A DNA stretch of 64,000 bases from the NCBI RefSeq assembly GCF_003626975.1, contig NZ_CP032616.1:1674001-1738000 (forward strand). Direction: 5' to 3'. The stretch comes from Pseudomonas sp. DY-1. Its GTDB lineage: Bacteria; Pseudomonadota; Gammaproteobacteria; Pseudomonadales; Pseudomonadaceae. Shown here in pieces: positions 26,702-33,930 of the stretch. The notes below the pieces were generated by a model. The model saw nothing but the letters and a program-made list of their open reading frames with translations. It was not told the DNA's origin and made no database searches. Both the position numbers and the translations under genes were made by a program. Numbering within the stretch: the first letter of the stretch is position 1; every line of letters begins with the position of its first letter.

Positions 26702-27088
26702 TTAAGGAAGCTCCTCTGCCGGCCGGGCCAATACCCGCTCCAGGGCTTTTGTCAGATCGTCGCGCCGCAGGCTGGAGTGCAGCGCGCCATGGAAGTTGCC
26801 ATTTCGAACCACGAACAACGCAGGCAGGTGGAATACCTCATAGCGCTCGACCAGCCCACCATTATTGCCGGCATCGATCCAGCACAATCGGTCCACCGGC
26901 AGCCCGGTTCCCGGCAGATGCTCGCGAGCCCAGCGACAACTGGCGCAGCCGACACTGGTGAAAATGACCAGTGAAATGCCGGGGAGATCGAGCAGAGAGT
27001 GATCGGCATCGAAGTCGGTCAATTCCACCTCGGGCACTATAGTTTCTGGTGCGATGCCGGGTTCGAGGCTTCTGGAGTTCGCGGTCAT
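26702..27088 (-). CDS. Thioredoxin-family protein with CASC motif
   Basis: A protein of 128 residues; FTSVGCASCRWAREHL holds the redox pair Cys48-Ala-Ser-Cys51, and VFHLPALFVVRNG carries the cis-proline. No signal peptide is seen, so it should be cytoplasmic. Its ATG (27088-27086) overlaps the ATG of the divergent PilZ gene within a shared CATG, an unusual arrangement. It is the first gene of a three-gene transcript with ketopantoate reductase and 5'-nucleotidase. Confidence 0.85.
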   Translation of the reverse strand: MTANSRSLEPGIAPETIVPEVELTDFDADHSLLDLPGISLVIFTSVGCASCRWAREHLPGTGLPVDRLCWIDAGNNGGLVERYEVFHLPALFVVRNGNFHGALHSSLRRDDLTKALERVLARPAEELP

Positions 27089-27497
27089 GCGTCAATTCCT
27101 GCGTCACCCCACGGAAATGCCCGTGGAGCTGGTTCCACGCAAGGGCAGGCACATGCCCCTGCAGCGGCTGCACGATATCAGCCTGGGTGGGGTGGCATGC
27201 AACTCCGTACGGGCGTTCCGGCGCGGCACCTCTATCGAACTGTGCATCCCGTTGCTGGGCGACCAGGCACGCTTTTCCGGAACCGTTGTCTGGTGCCGCA
27301 AGCAGGTCGATGACTACATGATCGGCATCGCGTTCACCGATGAAGAGAACATGTTCCGCGCACGGATGGTCGAGCAGATCTGCCTGATAGAACAGTACCG
27401 CAGGCAGCGCGAGGAAACGGTTGGCCATGCCCTGGCACCAGAAGCGGTGGCGCAGGAATGGATCGCCCTGCACGCAGCCGACTTCGCCCCCGTCTGA
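27087..27497 (+). CDS. PilZ domain protein
   Basis: A protein of 136 residues, essentially one PilZ domain. The c-di-GMP-binding motifs are visible: RQFLRHPTEMP at the N-terminus (RxxxR) and HDISLGGVAC (D/NxSxxG). It ends with a helical tail. It probably senses c-di-GMP and affects motility or surface behaviour through a protein partner. I chose ATG at 27087, with GGAG ten bases upstream, rather than ATG at 27054, since the former matches the family N-terminus. The start overlaps that of the divergent thioredoxin-like gene. Confidence 0.87.
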   Translation: MRQFLRHPTEMPVELVPRKGRHMPLQRLHDISLGGVACNSVRAFRRGTSIELCIPLLGDQARFSGTVVWCRKQVDDYMIGIAFTDEENMFRARMVEQICLIEQYRRQREETVGHALAPEAVAQEWIALHAADFAPV

Positions 27498-27665
27498 ATT
27501 CGTGCCAATTCCACGTTCGGCGCATGCATTCGCCATTGTCGAGGTTACGTGGAAAGCGTTAAGGTTCCCGTCCCCGCCGCGTTTTTACTGCTGTGCTCTC
27601 CGCCAAACGGGGATCGCTGGCGGCCGGCACCCGTGACCTGACGACCCTGAACGATGAAAAGCACG

Positions 27666-28739
27666 ATGGCTGATTTACAGATCGACGACCTTAACGTTGC
27701 CTCCAACGAGACCCTGATCACGCCGGAGCAGTTGAAGCGCGAAATTCCCCTGACCGATGGAGCCCTGGATACCGTCGCCAACGGCCGCCAGGTGGTCCGC
27801 AATATCCTCGATGGCAAGGACCATCGCCTGTTCGTGGTCGTGGGCCCCTGCTCCATCCACGACATCAAGGCCGCTCACGAGTATGCCGACCGCCTCAAGG
27901 TCCTGGCCGCCGAAGTGTCCGATACCCTCTTCCTGGTGATGCGCGTGTACTTCGAGAAGCCGCGCACCACCGTCGGCTGGAAAGGTCTGATCAACGACCC
28001 CTACCTCGACGACTCCTTCAAGATCCAGGACGGCCTGCATATCGGCCGCCAACTGCTGCGAGACCTGGCCGAAAAAGGCCTGCCCACCGCCACCGAGGCC
28101 CTGGACCCGATCTCCCCGCAGTACCTGCAGGACCTGATCAGCTGGTCGGCTATCGGCGCCCGTACCACTGAATCCCAGACGCACCGCGAAATGGCTTCCG
28201 GCCTTTCGTCTGCGGTCGGATTCAAGAATGGCACCGACGGAAGCCTGACCGTAGCGATCAACGCTCTGCAATCGGTTTCCAGCCCGCACCGTTTCCTCGG
28301 CATTAACCAGGAAGGTGGCGTCTCCATCGTCACCACCAAGGGCAACGCCTATGGCCACGTAGTTCTGCGCGGCGGCAACGGCAAGCCGAACTACGACTCG
28401 GTCAGCGTCGCCATCTGCGAACAGGAACTGACCAAGGCCCGAATTCGCCCCAACATAATGGTCGACTGCAGCCACGCCAACTCCAACAAGGACCCGGCCC
28501 TGCAGCCTCTGGTCATGGACAACGTTGCCAACCAGATCCTGGAAGGCAACAACTCCATCGTCGGCCTGATGGTGGAAAGCCACCTGGGCTGGGGCAGCCA
28601 GTCGATCCCGAAAGACCTCGACCAGCTGAAGTACGGCGTTTCCATTACCGACGCCTGCATCGACTGGGAAACCACCGAGAAAGCCCTTCGCAGCATGCAC
28701 GCCAAGCTCAAGGATGTGCTGCCCAAGCGCCAGCGCTGA
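27666..28739 (+). CDS. 3-deoxy-7-phosphoheptulonate (DAHP) synthase, class I
   Basis: A protein of 357 residues that condenses phosphoenolpyruvate and erythrose 4-phosphate, the first step of aromatic amino acid synthesis. Family motifs are VVVGPCSIHD, KPRTTVGWKGLINDP, ATEALDPISPQY, GARTTESQTHRE, and VDCSHANSNKDP. It is the AroF/AroG/AroH type. Which amino acid inhibits it cannot be read from the sequence. I chose ATG at 27666 (MADLQIDDLN); an in-frame ATG at 27654 would add four residues, and neither has a strong ribosome binding site. Confidence 0.94.
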   Translation: MADLQIDDLNVASNETLITPEQLKREIPLTDGALDTVANGRQVVRNILDGKDHRLFVVVGPCSIHDIKAAHEYADRLKVLAAEVSDTLFLVMRVYFEKPRTTVGWKGLINDPYLDDSFKIQDGLHIGRQLLRDLAEKGLPTATEALDPISPQYLQDLISWSAIGARTTESQTHREMASGLSSAVGFKNGTDGSLTVAINALQSVSSPHRFLGINQEGGVSIVTTKGNAYGHVVLRGGNGKPNYDSVSVAICEQELTKARIRPNIMVDCSHANSNKDPALQPLVMDNVANQILEGNNSIVGLMVESHLGWGSQSIPKDLDQLKYGVSITDACIDWETTEKALRSMHAKLKDVLPKRQR

Positions 28740-28756
28740 TTGGTAGCTGTAAACGA

Positions 28757-28784
28757 AAACGCCGGGCAATTGCCCGGCGTTTTT
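28757..28784. terminator. Bidirectional terminator after DAHP synthase
   Basis: AAAACGCCGGGCAA/TTGCCCGGCGTTTT is a perfect palindromic stem with A/T flanks between the convergent DAHP synthase and GNAT genes. Confidence 0.92.
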
Positions 28785-28798
28785 CATTGCGCTTCGAC

Positions 28799-29083
28799 TC
28801 AGCCGTTGCGCTGGGACTGACGCTGGCGTCGCTCGATATAACGTTCGACGTAGGAGCAGGATGGGATCACGGTGTAGCCGTGGTCCTCGGCATATTCCAG
28901 GGCGGATTCAGTCAATGCCGCGGCAATCCCGCGACCGCGCAGGACGTTCGGCACGAAAGTGCGATAAATGTCCAACGTCTGTTTACCCAGGTCCATATAG
29001 GCCAGGTATGCACGATGACCGTCCACGGTGGTCTCGAACTGATGACCTGCCTGGTCATGGTGGATGGACAATGCCTCGCTCAT
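28799..29083 (-). CDS. Small GNAT-family N-acetyltransferase (YjdJ/Gtn-like)
   Basis: A protein of 94 residues of the short GNAT subgroup. The acetyl-CoA-binding motif is visible as VPNVLRGRGIAAALTESALEYA, followed by the VIPSCSYVERYI strand-helix typical of the group (PF14542). The acetyl acceptor is unknown. ATG at 29083 follows GGAG at five bases; a GTG one codon upstream is not needed. The gene follows the 424-residue membrane-anchored protein by 18 bases and is probably co-transcribed with it. Confidence 0.87.
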   Translation of the reverse strand: MSEALSIHHDQAGHQFETTVDGHRAYLAYMDLGKQTLDIYRTFVPNVLRGRGIAAALTESALEYAEDHGYTVIPSCSYVERYIERRQRQSQRNG

Positions 29084-29101
29084 CACTACTCCTCTGAGGA
29101 T

Positions 29102-30376
29102 CTAAAACCTTACGCGTACCTTATCGATCTTTTCCAGCCGAAGGAACATCTCTGCCGTGCCAGAACCGAACTGTACGCTGAGGTACGCCTTCCCGTTCTC
29201 CACCTTGTGTAATACACCCTGGTAATAGGCGCCATCGAAGGTGATGAACTGCAACCGCTTGCCGGCATATCCCGGCAGGTCGGCAACATTGACGAACTCA
29301 TACTGCTGCGCGGCACGTCCATCGCCATCGTTTTCCCGCTCCGCGTTGATCTTCTCCATTGCGACAGGCTCATTACGCGCTGCCGTCGGGTCGACCCAAG
29401 TGAATTCGACCGGCCGCACCAATTCCTGGTTCACCAACACTGCCGGACGCAGCATCGCCACTACATCCTTGGCCTCAAAGAACTGCAGGCCATCCCACGC
29501 CATGCCCTCGCTCGGCGTAAGTTCGACACGAAGCGACTGCGGGTCCTTCAGGTAACGACCGTAAGCATCCAGCATCGATTGCCCCAGGGCGACCTTCTGG
29601 CTCCGCAGTACGGTGTCGAACTGCTGGACCGCGGTCTTCAGATACGCATCAGGTGACTGACCGAGCTTACTTGCGCAGAATTCCTGGACCTTGCGCTGGT
29701 ACTGGTTGTCATTCAACTCGAGGATCAGGCTGGAAAGTTGCGGCGGATTGACCCGCAGGTCGCCCGGCTCCTCCGACATGTTAGACAACGACAGGCTGAG
29801 ACGCACTTCGCCCATGTCCCGGGTATCGGAAGTCAGGTTCAGGTTGAGTTTCTGCGCACCCGGCTGGAACAGATAGGAGAACTCGGCATCGGTTTCCAGG
29901 GTGCGATACCCCATCTCCAGCAGTTCGTCTGTGCCAATGTTGCGCACTGTGCCGCACGCAACCTCGCTCATTGCAGTGAATACACTGCGCTCAGCCGGAG
30001 TGTTGTACAGCTGCTGCATGAACGGCCCGTGCACTTCCAGTGCAATGCCCTTCAGGCTGAGCGCCATCTGTTCGGGGAACTTGCCCTCGGCAAGGCGCTC
30101 CTTGAAGCTGAGGAGTTCGCGCAAGCTCTTGAACTTCAGTTCGGCCTGCTGCACGTTCAGGCTGTCGCCCATAGCCGGAACGCGAAGTTGAAGGTTTTCG
30201 AGGCCAACCCGGCCATCGAAGGAAGAAGTAATGCCCCCATAGGTGATATCCATCACCGGCGACAACTTGCTGATTGCGTCATCCATGATCGATCTGACCG
30301 ACCACCAGAGTGACAACTTGATGATCAACCCCACGGCCAGAACCGAGAGCACTCCCCACTTGAGAATCTTCGACAT
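29102..30376 (-). CDS. Membrane-anchored periplasmic protein of unknown function
   Basis: A protein of 424 residues with an N-terminal uncleaved hydrophobic anchor (LKWGVLSVLAVGLIIKLSLWWS, about 6-27). The rest looks periplasmic: beta-rich segments such as YGGITSSFDGRVGLENLQLRVP recall the strand pattern of AsmA or DUF945-like bridging proteins. Two cysteines (about residues 141 and 233) could form a disulfide. I do not recognise a named family. It shares a transcript with the GNAT gene and is divergent from oprI across a 453-base gap. Confidence 0.7.
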   Translation of the reverse strand: MSKILKWGVLSVLAVGLIIKLSLWWSVRSIMDDAISKLSPVMDITYGGITSSFDGRVGLENLQLRVPAMGDSLNVQQAELKFKSLRELLSFKERLAEGKFPEQMALSLKGIALEVHGPFMQQLYNTPAERSVFTAMSEVACGTVRNIGTDELLEMGYRTLETDAEFSYLFQPGAQKLNLNLTSDTRDMGEVRLSLSLSNMSEEPGDLRVNPPQLSSLILELNDNQYQRKVQEFCASKLGQSPDAYLKTAVQQFDTVLRSQKVALGQSMLDAYGRYLKDPQSLRVELTPSEGMAWDGLQFFEAKDVVAMLRPAVLVNQELVRPVEFTWVDPTAARNEPVAMEKINAERENDGDGRAAQQYEFVNVADLPGYAGKRLQFITFDGAYYQGVLHKVENGKAYLSVQFGSGTAEMFLRLEKIDKVRVRF

Positions 30377-30829
30377 AGTGACGTCCTTGAAGTCTGCGCT
30401 TCGCTACGGATATCGGAAGCCGTGCAAGCTTATCAGCGGCCCACGGCCACTACTACGACCGCTCTTTGTATAGAAGGTGATAATTCACGGTCCTCTGAAA
30501 AAGTTCCATTTCCAATGCAGAATTCGAGCATGAGCACGCCCTCGACCCAGCCCAAGGTAACGCTTGTCAGATTATGGGAGGGAAGCTGCCCACAGCGCTG
30601 ACCAAGGCCTACACTTGGAATTTCGACTGATCAAAGAACAATCAGCCTGACTGTTTTTTGATCAGCGACCTCGTTAGTTGCTCGTGAACTAGCCGGCAAG
30701 CTGAAAAAAATGTGCCTGCCTTGCACAAGGTCAGTTTACTTACTACAAGTTATGGGTAGTATGTACGCCGGCTAATTTCCCAAGCTCGGGGAATTGCTTT
30801 ATGGAAATGTCCACCTTAAGGGGAACACG
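30377..30829. other. Intergenic region upstream of oprI, 453 bases
   Basis: This is the most AT-rich long gap in the window (30600-30780). It must hold promoters for the minus-strand 424-residue protein and for the highly expressed oprI. An inverted repeat CTGATCAAA (30627-30635) / TTTGATCAG (30657-30665) with a T-run is present. TTGCAC at 30721 is a candidate -35 for oprI, but the -10 is ambiguous. The ribosome binding site AAGGGGAA precedes oprI. No coding frame was seen. Confidence 0.5.
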
Positions 30830-31081
30830 ATGAACAACGTTCTGAAATTCTCTGCTCTGGCTCTGGCCGCAGTTCTGGCCACCGGTTGCAGCAGCGTATC
30901 CAAAGAAACCGAAGCTCGTCTGACTGCGACTGAAGACGCAGCTGCTCGCGCTCAAGCCCGTGCTGACGAAGCCTACCGCAAGGCTGACGAAGCTCTGGCC
31001 GCCGCTCAGAAAGCCCAGCAGACCGCTGACGAGGCTAACGAGCGCGCCCTGCGTATGCTGGAAAAAGCCAGCCGCAAGTAA
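30830..31081 (+). CDS. oprI: Major outer membrane lipoprotein OprI
   Basis: An 83-residue lipoprotein, the Pseudomonas Lpp equivalent. The lipobox is LATGC with lipidated Cys20. The mature protein is a single alanine-rich coiled coil ([20 protein letters not shown]...) ending in SRK, whose lysine can be attached to peptidoglycan. AAGGGGAA lies before the ATG. Codon use is more AT-tolerant (many CTG, GCT, GAA) than its neighbours, typical for a very highly expressed gene. A strong terminator follows. The L,D-transpeptidase encoded convergently next door is of the family that makes such lipoprotein-peptidoglycan links. Confidence 0.97.
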   Translation: MNNVLKFSALALAAVLATGCSSVSKETEARLTATEDAAARAQARADEAYRKADEALAAAQKAQQTADEANERALRMLEKASRK

Positions 31082-31097
31082 TAGCTTTCGGGCTATA

Positions 31098-31130
31098 GAG
31101 CCGATCCAGTTCGCTGGGTCGGCTTTTTTA
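31098..31130 (+). terminator. Terminator of oprI
   Basis: AGCCGATCCAG/CTGGGTCGGCT forms a stem with a short loop, followed by TTTTTT. Confidence 0.9.
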
Positions 31131-31203
31131 TTGCCCGCACTTTGTACCCCTTCTCTTTCCGGCTTACTTCCAATAGCCGATGCATCGCCAATTCACGGGC
31201 AAA

Positions 31204-31241
31204 AGAAAAGCCCGCTGGCGATTCGCTCAGCGGGCCTTCTT
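31204..31241 (-). terminator. Terminator of the L,D-transpeptidase gene
   Basis: On the minus strand, GGCCCGCTG/CAGCGGGC forms a stem followed by TTTTCTTTT, 16 bases after the stop codon. Confidence 0.85.
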
Positions 31242-31256
31242 CAAACAACCGGTAGC

Positions 31257-32219
31257 TTAGAGCTCGGTATTCGGCGTACTCGCCGCAACCGCCGAGTTGG
31301 GTTCTGCAATTTCCACCGGCAGGCCGTCTTCGGCCGCAACCACTTCGCGCACGACATCCCAATCCAGGCGGATGGTATTGACCAGATCCTCGCGTTTCAG
31401 TAGCGCGTTGATCACAGCAGTGTGCTTGTCCACCACCGACGGATCGCCATGATCATCCAGAGGAGCATGGGCTTCCAGGTAGATCTTGCCGCCGCTGACA
31501 CCGAACTTGTAGGGCTCGTTGATGATGCGCACCGGAGTGCCCACCGGCGCCATGGAGGCCAGCGCCAGGACGTTGTTGTTCAGCATGCGGAAGCAACCAT
31601 GGCTGACGCGCATGCCAATGCCGAACTTCTTGTTCGAGCCGTGGATCAGGTAGCCCGGCACGCCCAGATTGAACTTGAACGGACCCAGGGGGTTGTCCGG
31701 ACCTGGCGGCACCACGGTTGGAAGCGGATCGCCATCGGCTGCGTGCTCTTCGCGAATCGACTTCGGCGGATACCAGGCCGGATTGGAGGTCTTGGCGGTG
31801 ATGGTGGTGTGCGCTATGGGCGAACCCCAGCCTTCACGACCAATACCCAGCGGGAAGGTATGCACCACATTCTGCCCTTTCGGGAAGTAGTACATCCGAT
31901 ACTCGGCAAGGTTGATCACGATACCTTCGCGCGGTCCCGCCGGCAGGATGTAGCGAGTCGGCAGGATGACCTCGGTGCCAGCACCGGGCAGCCAGGGATC
32001 GACACCAGGGTTGGCGGCGACCATCTCCAGATAACCCAAGTCATTGGCAACGCCGATATCGGCGAACGTGTCTTCGTACTTGGCCTTGATCACCTGGACC
32101 TGGCCGACGATATCTTCGCCGGGCGGCGGCAGGGGCAGCTCAAGGGCTGCGACAGGGCCCGCCACCAGCAGGGACGCTACTGACAGGGAGCGGGCGACGG
32201 CTGTAAAGCGCGGCAACAT
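31257..32219 (-). CDS. L,D-transpeptidase (YkuD family)
   Basis: A periplasmic protein of 320 residues. A signal peptide (about 1-26, ending PVAA) is followed by a LysM-like segment (VIKAKYEDTFADIGVANDLG) and a YkuD catalytic domain. The active site is VSHGCFRM with His207 and Cys209, preceded by GYLIHGSNK. Enzymes of this set form 3-3 cross-links or join the Braun-type lipoprotein to peptidoglycan; convergent position beside oprI makes the latter attractive (inferred). I chose ATG at 32219 because AGGA lies upstream and a signal peptide starts there; the open frame extends further but without a plausible N-terminus. Confidence 0.93.
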   Translation of the reverse strand: MLPRFTAVARSLSVASLLVAGPVAALELPLPPPGEDIVGQVQVIKAKYEDTFADIGVANDLGYLEMVAANPGVDPWLPGAGTEVILPTRYILPAGPREGIVINLAEYRMYYFPKGQNVVHTFPLGIGREGWGSPIAHTTITAKTSNPAWYPPKSIREEHAADGDPLPTVVPPGPDNPLGPFKFNLGVPGYLIHGSNKKFGIGMRVSHGCFRMLNNNVLALASMAPVGTPVRIINEPYKFGVSGGKIYLEAHAPLDDHGDPSVVDKHTAVINALLKREDLVNTIRLDWDVVREVVAAEDGLPVEIAEPNSAVAASTPNTEL

Positions 32220-32292
32220 CCGGGAATCCTTGGCAAATTGACTGATTAAAAGACTCGGAATTCTACACCGACGCGAGGCGCGCCGGGAGCCC

Positions 32293-32574
32293 TCAGGCCT
32301 CCGACCAGACCGAGTGCTGCCCCTTTCGGTGAGCCTCGAGAGTGGAACGGCAGTTGGAGCACAGCCGCCGATCGCGCAGCAACTCTTGTTCCAGACTACT
32401 CCAACGCGGTTGCGCCGGCAGCAAACCGCCACAGAGAGTCCTATCAGCAAAACCGTCCAGTTCAAGCTGTCGCGCTACCAGGTGCAGGCGAACCTCGCGG
32501 CAAGCAAACAGGTCGAGCTGCTCGTCGGGCTCAATCACTTTGTAGCCAAACAGGGACCAGGCGGGGCGCGGCAT
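32293..32574 (-). CDS. Conserved small protein with CxxC near C-terminus
   Basis: A 93-residue cytoplasmic protein, MPRPAWSLFGYKVIEPDEQ..., with a pair of cysteines in LCSNCRST that could bind zinc, and one more Cys in LFACREV and one in LCGG. I do not recognise a function. A good GGAG lies before ATG at 32574. A small gene in this place between the L,D-transpeptidase and tesA also exists in P. aeruginosa, by memory, which supports it as real. Confidence 0.7.
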   Translation of the reverse strand: MPRPAWSLFGYKVIEPDEQLDLFACREVRLHLVARQLELDGFADRTLCGGLLPAQPRWSSLEQELLRDRRLCSNCRSTLEAHRKGQHSVWSEA

Positions 32575-32630
32575 GGAGGACTCCAGGGAGGGTGCGCAAC
32601 ATTAGCCGAAAGCGAGCCGCGGGAAAAGCG

Positions 32631-33236
32631 TCAAAGCATGGGTTCCAGGGTTGGCCAGAGGTTATCCAGCAACCTTGGCTGGGCCTGCGCGCGAGGATGA
32701 AGGCCATCGGCCTGCATCATCTCCGGCACGCCCCCAACCCCATCGAGGAAGAAGGGCACCAGCGGTACCTGCTTCTCCGTCGCCAGGCTGCTATAAACCT
32801 TGGCGAACGCATTCGTATAGCGCGCACCGTAGTTGGGCGGAAGGCGCATGCCGAGCAGCAGCACGGACGCGCCCTGCGCCTTGGCGCTGTCGATCATGGC
32901 AGCAAGATTCTGTTGCAATTGCGCAGGTGGCTGGCCACGTAGCCCATCGTTGCCACCAAGCTCGATGATCACCAGTTCCGGCTTATGTTCGGCCAGTAGT
33001 GCCGGAAGCCTGGACAGCCCGCCAGCACTGGTGTCGCCACTGATCGAAGCATTCACCACACGCTGTTCGTAACCCTTCTCGGCGAGGCGCTTTTCCAGCA
33101 GAGCGACCCAGCCTTGGCTGGATTCCAGCCCGAAAGCGGCGCTGATACTATCGCCGACGACCAGCAAGGTCCCCGCCATGGCCTCCTGCGCCAACAGCAA
33201 CAGTGACAGGCAGCCGCCCAACAACCAGGCACGCAT
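32631..33236 (-). CDS. tesA: Multifunctional acyl-CoA thioesterase I / protease I / lysophospholipase
   Basis: A 201-residue SGNH/GDSL hydrolase exported to the periplasm. A signal peptide (RAWLLGGCLSLLLLAQEAMA) precedes the catalytic block I motif VVGDSISAAFG. Block II is NASISGDTSAGG, block III GGNDGLRG, and the catalytic Asp and His are in ADGLHP. It cleaves acyl thioesters and lysophospholipids. ATG at 33236 is preferred because GGAG lies just upstream; ATG at 33248 is possible. The divergent ABC ATPase starts 10 bases away, so promoters of each lie within the other gene. Confidence 0.95.
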   Translation of the reverse strand: MRAWLLGGCLSLLLLAQEAMAGTLLVVGDSISAAFGLESSQGWVALLEKRLAEKGYEQRVVNASISGDTSAGGLSRLPALLAEHKPELVIIELGGNDGLRGQPPAQLQQNLAAMIDSAKAQGASVLLLGMRLPPNYGARYTNAFAKVYSSLATEKQVPLVPFFLDGVGGVPEMMQADGLHPRAQAQPRLLDNLWPTLEPML

Positions 33237-33246
33237 TGGATTCTCC

Positions 33247-33930
33247 ATGAGCGCAAGCATTCTCGATGCGCGGAACCTTAGCAAAGTGGTTCCCAGCGCG
33301 GAAGGCGAGCTGATCATCCTTCACGACCTCTCGCTCGACCTCCGCAAGGGTGACAGCCTGGCCATAGTCGGCAGCTCCGGCTCCGGCAAATCCACCCTCC
33401 TCGGCCTGCTCGCCGGACTCGACCTGCCCAGCTCCGGCGAAGTGCACTTGGCTGGATGCGCCCTGTCGAGCCTCGACGAAGACCAGCGGGCGCGGGTTCG
33501 AGCTGAGCATGTTGGTTTCGTCTTCCAGTCGTTCCAGTTGCTGGACAACCTCAACGCCCTGGAAAACGTCATGCTGCCACTGGAGCTGGAAGGCCATCGG
33601 GATGCGCGCACCCGCGCCCGCCACCTGCTCGAACGGGTCGGCCTGGGCCAGCGTCTCAACCATTACCCACGCCAGCTTTCCGGCGGCGAACAGCAACGAG
33701 TTGCCATTGCTCGCGCCTTTGCCGCCGAACCCGATGTGCTGTTCGCCGACGAGCCCACTGGCAACCTAGATAGTCACACCGGCGAGCGCATCAGCGACCT
33801 GCTTTTCCAGCTCAACCAAGAGCGTGGCACAACCCTGGTACTGGTAACTCACGACGAACGCCTGGCCCATCGCTGCCGTCGCCTGATCCGCCTCGAAGGT
33901 GGGCGCCTGGTCGAACAGGTGGAACCCTGA
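33247..33930 (+). CDS. ABC transporter ATP-binding protein (LolD/YbbA type)
   Basis: A 227-residue ATPase with Walker [11 protein letters not shown]-loop region [17 protein letters not shown], signature [14 protein letters not shown], Walker [14 protein letters not shown] and H-loop LVTHD. The class is MacB/LolD/YbbA: the partner is a permease with FtsX-type domains, encoded directly downstream with a one-base TGATG overlap. Start ATG at 33247 gives the conserved N-terminus. By analogy with YbbA-YbbP and its usual neighbour tesA (ybbA-ybbP-tesA in E. coli), it forms a putative export or envelope complex with no assigned substrate. Confidence 0.92.
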   Translation: MSASILDARNLSKVVPSAEGELIILHDLSLDLRKGDSLAIVGSSGSGKSTLLGLLAGLDLPSSGEVHLAGCALSSLDEDQRARVRAEHVGFVFQSFQLLDNLNALENVMLPLELEGHRDARTRARHLLERVGLGQRLNHYPRQLSGGEQQRVAIARAFAAEPDVLFADEPTGNLDSHTGERISDLLFQLNQERGTTLVLVTHDERLAHRCRRLIRLEGGRLVEQVEP

